From: Pseudoneurospora amorphoporcata
Lineage: Eukaryota; Ascomycota; Sordariomycetes; Sordariales; Sordariaceae
Direction of reading: 5' to 3'
DNA: 64,000 bases
Assembly (NCBI GenBank): GCA_033297205.1
Contig: MU859067.1
Coordinates: 1 to 64,000 of the forward strand
Under the pieces are notes generated by a model. It made no database searches and had not been told where the DNA came from. It was given only the letters and a program-made list of their open reading frames with translations. Made by a program: the position numbers and the translations under genes. This document shows positions 58,380 to 64,000 of this stretch, piece by piece (the stretch's first letter is position 1; each line of letters begins with the position of its first letter).

Positions 58380-58985
58380 ATGTCGCAAGACGAACCCGAG
58401 GCGCCGCAACCAAGGGCCACGACCCCCGCCGACGAATACCACTGGTACCTCCTCTACCAGCTAATCCGCGGTCTAGAGTGGCTCCGGCTACAGGTCCAAA
58501 GCAACGATCCTGATGCGCCCGTACAGCAGCTGTCAGCCGAAACAAAAGAAACACTCCGAGAATCTTTGGACAGGGAAATCGAGGAGACCAACACGACCGA
58601 CAACCTCCTCTACGCAGAAAGCATGAAGTACGAAGACCGCCTCAAAAGCTTCCCGCAGGAGTCCTGGTCGCACGACCTCCGCTTGGGCAAGTTCCGGCAG
58701 CAGCAAGGCTACGAGGAGCGGCTGGAGAGATTCCGGCGCGAGTGGACGGAGGAGGCGGCGCTGGAAAGAATTGCCGAGTTGTTTGCGGTGTGGACCGATG
58801 TGAGGAAACGGTTGGGGTTGAATGGGGAGGAGAGGTATATGGTGGTTGTGAGGGAGCATATGCTAAAGACGGTGGCGGCGAGACAGACGGCTAGGAAAAA
58901 GCCGACTTATTCGCTTTGGCCGAAGGTGCCCGAGGAGAGGGTGATAGAGAAGGGGCCACCAAAGGAAAGTAAGCACCCCGAATGA
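58380..58985 (+). CDS. Hypothetical acidic helical protein (201 aa)
   Basis: From ATG 58380 (MSQDEPEAPQPRATTPADEY) the product is rich in Glu, Arg and Leu with long predicted helices (RLERFRREWTEEAALERIAE). No domain is recognised. Third positions are strongly G/C-biased only from this ATG on, so I prefer it to the in-frame ATG at 58038, which would add 114 Ser/Thr/Arg-rich residues that could be a mitochondrial presequence. Confidence 0.6.
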   Translation: MSQDEPEAPQPRATTPADEYHWYLLYQLIRGLEWLRLQVQSNDPDAPVQQLSAETKETLRESLDREIEETNTTDNLLYAESMKYEDRLKSFPQESWSHDLRLGKFRQQQGYEERLERFRREWTEEAALERIAELFAVWTDVRKRLGLNGEERYMVVVREHMLKTVAARQTARKKPTYSLWPKVPEERVIEKGPPKESKHPE

Positions 58986-59275
58986 GCAGAGAGGGGCGTG
59001 CCACCACTGCATGACTCGTAGCGGCGACATCAAGTGGCTTTAGGGGACTGGAAATTGCATGGGGGAAAAAATACATCCCAGCTTTGTGCGGAAGGAAGTT
59101 TGGGTAGTGCCCAGTGGCGCGAGATCTTGAAGGTCAGGAATCGGGTCAGATGATGCCAGGAAACAAGTGCAGCACCAACGAATCAATTGCCTTTCAAAAC
59201 TTCAAAACTAGAAAGAAAAAGCCCAAACCCCCATTTGCGATACCTTCATTACTTCCCCGATCGAATTAAAAATGC

Positions 59276-59577
59276 AAAAAGCTAAGTCACCCAGGTACGC
59301 TTGTAGAACGAACGACAATCCGCCAGCTGCGACTTTACGAAAACTGCCACGCAGATTATTCATCAACGGTAACCACTGCGCCATGAGACCACAGGGCTCC
59401 CCGTTGTGGTAGAAGGGCTAGGTAACGGACCTTATAAGGGGCCTGCCACTCGTGGGTTGCCTGGGCCAGGTCCAGTTCTAGTCTAGGAAGGTGCGCGGGA
59501 GGCGGGTGTCCTGTCATCCGATGTCTGGGAAGGGGCGCGCCTGCCAGCTGGGTGACGGCGGCAGGAATGGTGGCAGA
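59276..59577. repeat. Dispersed repeat, copy 2 (partner 34956-35245)
   Basis: Direct-orientation relative of 34956-35245. The A-box-like TGGCGCAGTGG on the minus strand is at 59383-59373. Differences from copy 1 are mixed transitions and small indels, so heavy RIP is not evident. Confidence 0.75.
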
Positions 59578-59784
59578 CACCTGCCATGGAAGTGTAAGAG
59601 AGGCGAGGGACAGATGTTGCGTTGAAACTATTTATCCAGACTGTTCTTCAGTAGAGCTAGGTAGGTATATACTTCATTAGATAGATACAAACTCCACACA
59701 TGACATGTGGTATCGATTCGACATCAAGCGAATTAGTGATAGTGATATGTGATAAAATCTTGGGTGCTGAACCCATGTGTTGTA

Positions 59785-59943
59785 GATCTACCGTACTTTG
59801 GAAGGAAACTGGGATTCGCAAGGGCAAGGAGAAGGCTGGGTTGAGGGTGTAGAAGAAAACATGTATGCAGTTGACCGACATCCTCAACCTTGCCTTTTCC
59901 TTGCCCTTCCGGATCCCAATTTCCAGAGATAGTACGGTAGATC
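59785..59943. repeat. Long hairpin (62-bp arms, 35-nt loop)
   Basis: 59785-59846 and 59882-59943 are inverted copies, starting GATCTACCGTACT and ending GGTTGAGG in both, with about 80% identity. The loop is 35 nt. A transcript would fold into one long stem, like a fungal milRNA precursor, or it may be a foldback element. No poly-T terminator or promoter was assigned. Confidence 0.7.
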
Positions 59944-60399
59944 GGCAACGTGCAGTGCGCGAGATTAATGTGACAAGAAAGAACTGAAAATGAACGTGTA
60001 ATGATAGAAGGAATCCAAGCAAACCCCAGCTCCGGAAACGACGAAACACAAACCCCATTTATGATGAGTGCCCATTGTACGAGGTCGAAAATCAAAGAGA
60101 GGAACAAACGGAGCCGGAGTAGAACAAACAACAGGATACTCGGGAACTCCGGGCAGCTATCAAATTGATTTGTCTAAAAACCGAAAGCGAGAGGCAATTT
60201 GGGAATGAACGTGATTTGAAAGATCCAAACAAACTTAGAAGGGGGGAGTTATTCATCGCGACACTTTAGCCAAAAGTACTCCAGCTGTCCGTCTCTCCTC
60301 CTCATCCAATCTCTCAAGACCCTCAACTTTACAATCCATCCTTCACCTCCTCCCCCCCTTTACAAGATCCCTCCACCCTCCCTTTTCCCAGGAAGCCCT

Positions 60400-60981
60400 C
60401 TAAGAACTATCCTGCGCAGCCGCCAAATTGCTCTTCTCAAAGCACAAGATGGTGGGCGGCTCCGACATATTCAGGGAAGGACCAATCTCCTTGAGCATGG
60501 CGTGGGCGAGACACTCGTTGTCGTAGTAGCGCATGTCGTCCATGGAGGCGAACTCGATGTACGAGGCGACTGTGTAGCCGCGGGCCTTCTGGTCCTCCAT
60601 GGTCTTGCCGGCCGTCAGTTGCAAAATGTACGGCTTGCCGTCCTTTTGGGAGGCGAGCTGGTCAGTCAGCGGGGTTGAATTCGCGTCTGGTTTGGTGGTT
60701 TTGAGAGGGATTGGAGGAGAGCGAGAGAAAAAGAGGAATTTACAGGAGAGGAGAGGGAGGTGGGAAAAAGAGAGAGAAGAGGAGGGAAGAAGTCTAAGAT
60801 GTGACGAGTGATGATGGATGACCACTGGAATATGGCGGAGACGAGAGCAACAACAACAAACCTTCTTCTGCTCCTCCGCAACAACATGATATGCATCCAA
60901 CAACCTCTTCTGGTTCGTCTCATCCGGAATCTTGAAAAGAGTCATCCGGTGAACACGGGGACCACGCTTGTCGGCCGTCAT
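60400..60981 (-). CDS. Dabb-domain (stress-responsive A/B barrel) protein
   Basis: Minus-strand exons 60981-60862 and 60642-60400 give 120 residues. The start MTADKRGPRVHRMTLFKIPD and DGKPYILQLTAGKTMEDQKA, then YTVASYIEFASMDDMRYYDN and HAMLKEIGPSLNMSEPP, match small fungal Dabb-domain proteins, which form dimeric alpha/beta barrels. Some relatives are stress-induced or act as cyclases; function here is unknown. The acceptor at 60643 is preferred; using the upstream AG would add LASQK in frame. The intron is 219 bp. Confidence 0.85.
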   Translation of the reverse strand: MTADKRGPRVHRMTLFKIPDETNQKRLLDAYHVVAEEQKKVCCCCSRLRHIPVVIHHHSSHLRLLPSSSLSFSHLPLLSCKFLFFSRSPPIPLKTTKPDANSTPLTDQLASQKDGKPYILQLTAGKTMEDQKARGYTVASYIEFASMDDMRYYDNECLAHAMLKEIGPSLNMSEPPTILCFEKSNLAAAQDSS

Positions 60982-62949
60982 CTTGTCAACGGTTGGTGTT
61001 GACGGGCGTGTAAGACTGAGTTTATTGCGGCGAAAGCTGAGAATTGGACAATGACAAGTTGCAAAGATAATGGTTCTTCTCGGAAGTGGGATATCTTCGC
61101 GAGGAGAAAACGAGATGAGACGTATCCCCGACGGTGAACGAGGCCAAGACTGTCTTATAACTTCCGTTGGAAGAGATGTCTTTACTACCTATGAAAGGCT
61201 AGGCCGAGGAACAATCAAAGTCATGTAAACAATGGGAAGGAAATACGGGGCTCTGTTACTTGCTTTCTGCCAGACGGCGGTATGAAGATCATGATGGCAT
61301 GAAAGAGGCTGTTGTCACATTGGTACATGGCATCGACAGTTAGTTGTCTCGCCTTTTCTACCGAACGCAGTCTCGCACGCACCTAGCCCCGCGAGCCCCA
61401 TCACCAAGCCACCGACCGCTGTGTTTACCATCTGACTTTCATGACCAATTGAAGCGGAAACGTTATCGTAGAGCCAACCCGTTGTGGCCGAAAGAAACGT
61501 CGTGGTTCTCCACGGCATGCCATGCCAATCAACAAGGGCATCAGTCACTTGATTCAACTGAGCCACCATGGAAGTGAGTGAGACACTCGATACCTTCCGG
61601 AAGCGAAGCGCATACAATGGGCTCCAAGAGCTTGAAATAAGACATCTGAATGCGCCTATTTGTTCAAGTGGACAGTCGGGACCACAGGCCAGAGACCAAA
61701 CAGAGGTCAGATGTCGGAAGGCGGAGGTTCAGATTCAGGCGATCTCACCCGAGCCTCCCTGCCGCTCGAGCCGCTTCAACATCGTGAAGCCTCTTCCTCG
61801 TTTTTGTCCTCACTTCGCCCTGGCAGCTGGCTGGAGTGGCTGGCTGACACGACAGGAACACGAGAACGATAACGCGGCTCAAGCAGGTGAATGCAGAGCG
61901 AAAGCCACGATCTGCAATGTACGACTGCGGCTTGAACCGATACGAATGGGGACGATCACCAATACCATCCAGAGAAAATCTACACCTCCCGAGCCATCAG
62001 TCTACCTATGTTCGAGCCCGGGATTTGTACGGAAATTGCCCTCATGGATGTTATCACGAACCTATCACTGTGCCACAGGAGGTGAACGTCGAGGATGTCC
62101 AAGATCGACAATGGCACAATGTCTTTAGAAGCCCCTGAGCCATGGAGCCATAGAAGACGTCTGATGTGAGTTGAGGATGTAAAGACAATCGGAAGTTGAC
62201 AAATGACTTACCAACCGGCATGGGACGTCGATCATTCTTGCATACTACCTAAGTAAACATGCGCAGGCCAGACACCATGCGTACATGCGGCCATGTCAAC
62301 TCGTCCAAGGAACAAGCGCATACATCATGTATGTAAGGCTAACGTCTTCATATCAAATTAAGGTATGTTTTGTCCGCAGACATGAAGGGTGATGGTATCG
62401 ACTCTCTCACCCTCTGATAAATCTGACTCCGAGAGTCTAAAGGAAAATGCAGACAGACCAGACCTTCCGTGGAACAAATCAAATGATCAAGCCGCATCCA
62501 CGCATCAACGCCATTGAACATCACCGTTCGATCAGATCCATATCCCAATGCCAGAAGAAAAGCGACAAAGAGGAGGAACACAAGGCGCGCGACATAACGG
62601 AAACAGACAAACAGAAGAACAGCAGCAACAGCAACATCATCAGAACCAAGAAAAGCAGACAAAAACTGTACTGCGGGTATCGTTTTCCTGGCTCTGGCTG
62701 GCTCTAGCTGGCTCTGGCCCAGCAATCGTTCTTCCAACAACAACACCAACAATAACACAAGATTCGACAAACACAGAATCGATAACGATGATCGAATTTC
62801 CCCCTTTACCCCTTCCCTCCTCTCCCGCGTCCAAGCGTTCATTTATCTACCTCCAACTCCCAAACCTTGCGACCTAGCCATCCCCAAGCCGCCACTCCTA
62901 ACCCTCTAGGCCCTACCCACCGACTTTGAGGCCTGTGTCGTCCTCCGAG
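60982..62949. other. Intergenic region between the Dabb and histidine kinase genes
   Basis: No gene recognised. A 186-codon open frame at 61568-62128 has no recognisable motif. A CTGGCTCTGG-type short tandem repeat lies at 62689-62719. The right end is the 3' flank of the kinase gene. Confidence 0.5.
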
Positions 62950-64000
62950 TCACGGACTCAGTTGCATCGGTATCAACTCCACCTTGGTTTGTGAGGTCTG
63001 CTTTGGGGAGGGTGAGGGTCGTTGTGATTCGACAGGCTTGCTGTCTGGTAACTGTGCCTGATCCTGTACCTGTGTCTGCGCCTCCGCCTGCGCCTGGGAT
63101 TGCCTAGCCACCTGCTTGCTATGTTGACTCCCACGCTCTCCACTTCCACCCTGCCGCTGACTTTGCTGACCTTCTGCCTGCGTTCGCGTTGTTGTATCTT
63201 GTTTCTGTTTCTTTGCTTGATCTGCCTGTGTCTGCGGCTGTGTGTGTTTTTGAACAACAGATTCGCCGAGCCCGCTGAATCTGCCTGGTGAACCTGACCT
63301 TGAAGCAGCAGCCGAGGTTGAACCTAAGCCCGTCTGTCCAGCGCCAGCATCAGCATGAGCAACCATCCCCATGACGACCCGCATCTTTTCCAGCAGTTCC
63401 GGCATCCGATATGGCTTGATCAGCACATCATCGCATCCAGCCTCCTTGGCCTCGAGGATCTGTTCTATGCGCGCGTTGGCACTGACGGCTATGATTGGTA
63501 GCCTCCCGCCCGTGATTTTGCCCTGGCGCTCCAGCTCACGAATGTTGCGCGTGCACGTGAGTCCATCCTGGACAGGCATTTCAATGTCCATGAGGATGAC
63601 TGAAAGGGGAAACTTTGTGCCTAGTGTGGTTGTTGTTGTTGTTGCTGGGGGTGGCTGGCTGTGGTTCAGGAAACCGCCATCGACCGGCGGTGGTGAGCTG
63701 ATGGTCCCATTCGTAGCGGGAATGGCGCCTTTGTTGATGATGTTGCCGTTCATGGAAGGGGCAGCGCTAGAACCCCCGTCGCTCACGTATCGGTCAGTCC
63801 GTTGCAGTTTATCAAGACATTCCAGGCCGTGGTTTGCTACATCAACGGTGAATCCCATGTTGGTGAGACCACGTCGCGTGATCTGCTGATTGATCAAGTT
63901 GTCTTCAACGACCATGATTCCGCGAATCTGGGGTGGTGGTGTTGTCAACCCACCAAGCTCAACTACAGGGCTGGATGCTATTGGGCTCGGCCGCGGTGAC
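62950..64000 (-). CDS. Hybrid histidine kinase, C-terminal receiver domain (partial)
   Basis: Only the 3' end is in the window; the frame stays open past 64000 and has no start here. The receiver domain begins IMVVEDNLINQQITRRGL and continues with NHGLECLDKLQ, the phosphoacceptor Asp in SVILMDIEMPVQDG, PIIAVSANARIEQI and the Lys in DDVLIKPYRMPELLEKM. In phosphorelay signalling this Asp takes phosphate from the kinase His and passes it to an HPt protein. A Gly/Ser/Pro/Thr-rich insert of about 60 residues splits the receiver before the Asp. The C-terminal 130 residues are Gln-rich. The kinase class cannot be assigned without the upstream domains; a stand-alone response regulator is less likely but possible. 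Confidence 0.82.
   Translation of the reverse strand, partial: SPRPSPIASSPVVELGGLTTPPPQIRGIMVVEDNLINQQITRRGLTNMGFTVDVANHGLECLDKLQRTDRYVSDGGSSAAPSMNGNIINKGAIPATNGTISSPPPVDGGFLNHSQPPPATTTTTTLGTKFPLSVILMDIEMPVQDGLTCTRNIRELERQGKITGGRLPIIAVSANARIEQILEAKEAGCDDVLIKPYRMPELLEKMRVVMGMVAHADAGAGQTGLGSTSAAASRSGSPGRFSGLGESVVQKHTQPQTQADQAKKQKQDTTTRTQAEGQQSQRQGGSGERGSQHSKQVARQSQAQAEAQTQVQDQAQLPDSKPVESQRPSPSPKQTSQTKVELIPMQLSP

Larger units (their letters stand above)
58986..60399. other. Intergenic region with dispersed repeat copy 2 and a long hairpin
   Basis: Contains the second copy of the dispersed repeat (59276-59577) and a 62-bp-arm hairpin (59785-59943). No gene recognised. The right end is the 3' flank of the convergent Dabb gene. 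Confidence 0.6.

Noticed and set aside
59356..59580. 74-codon minus-strand frame within repeat copy 2
   Set aside because: The aligned repeat copy at 34956-35245 does not keep the same frame, so the repeat is not under coding constraint.
61568..62128. 186-codon frame
   Set aside because: No family resemblance, mixed low-complexity composition, and no supporting introns or neighbours.

Overview
The window is nuclear DNA from a filamentous ascomycete, most likely a Sordariomycete (Sordariales-like). Three things point there. Genes are dense, on both strands, and carry short introns with GTATGT/GTAAGT-type donors and CTAAC/CTGAC branch sites. The gene families are typical of these fungi (Cbp4, 2EXR protein, Hrt3-type F-box protein, Rax1-like RGS protein). 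The first 6 kb is an A/T-saturated block with signs of repeat-induced point mutation (RIP). The species cannot be named from the sequence.

Layout. 1-6120 is RIP-like DNA holding four small terminal-inverted-repeat elements; three have recognisable or exact 8-bp target duplications and two share long internal homology in opposite orientation. 6121-11576 is gene-poor and contains a perfect 164-bp tandem duplication. 11577-30200 is the housekeeping core: an ATP-grasp protein with one in-frame TAG, a CDF zinc transporter, an F-box protein, Cbp4, NAC beta, tRNA adenosine deaminase Tad1 (minus), ribosomal protein eL24 and a type 5 peroxiredoxin (minus). 30476-33258 holds a small NTF2-like DUF1348 protein and the decayed remains of a GEN1/XPG-family nuclease. 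33259-40017 has no recognisable gene but contains a MITE candidate, a 310-bp inverted-repeat unit, and one copy of a dispersed repeat whose second copy lies 24 kb away. 40018-53634 holds an RGS membrane protein, pantothenate kinase, a mitochondrial pyruvate carrier (minus), complex I subunit NDUFA2, a membrane-anchored alpha/beta hydrolase and exosome subunit Rrp43. 54537-64000 holds a 2EXR-domain gene with a broken partial copy upstream, an acidic hypothetical protein, a Dabb-domain protein (minus) and the C-terminal receiver domain of a hybrid histidine kinase cut by the window edge.

The genes do not form one pathway. Two themes recur: mitochondrial function (Cbp4, pyruvate carrier, NDUFA2, with the last two head-to-head) and translation or RNA biology (NAC beta, eL24, Tad1, Rrp43). 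The most distinctive observations are a probable one-nucleotide exon in the NAC beta gene, the loss of catalytic acids together with frameshifts in the XPG-family relic, the related TIR elements in the RIP block, and a long hairpin at 59785-59943. No convincing tRNA, rRNA or CRISPR array was seen.
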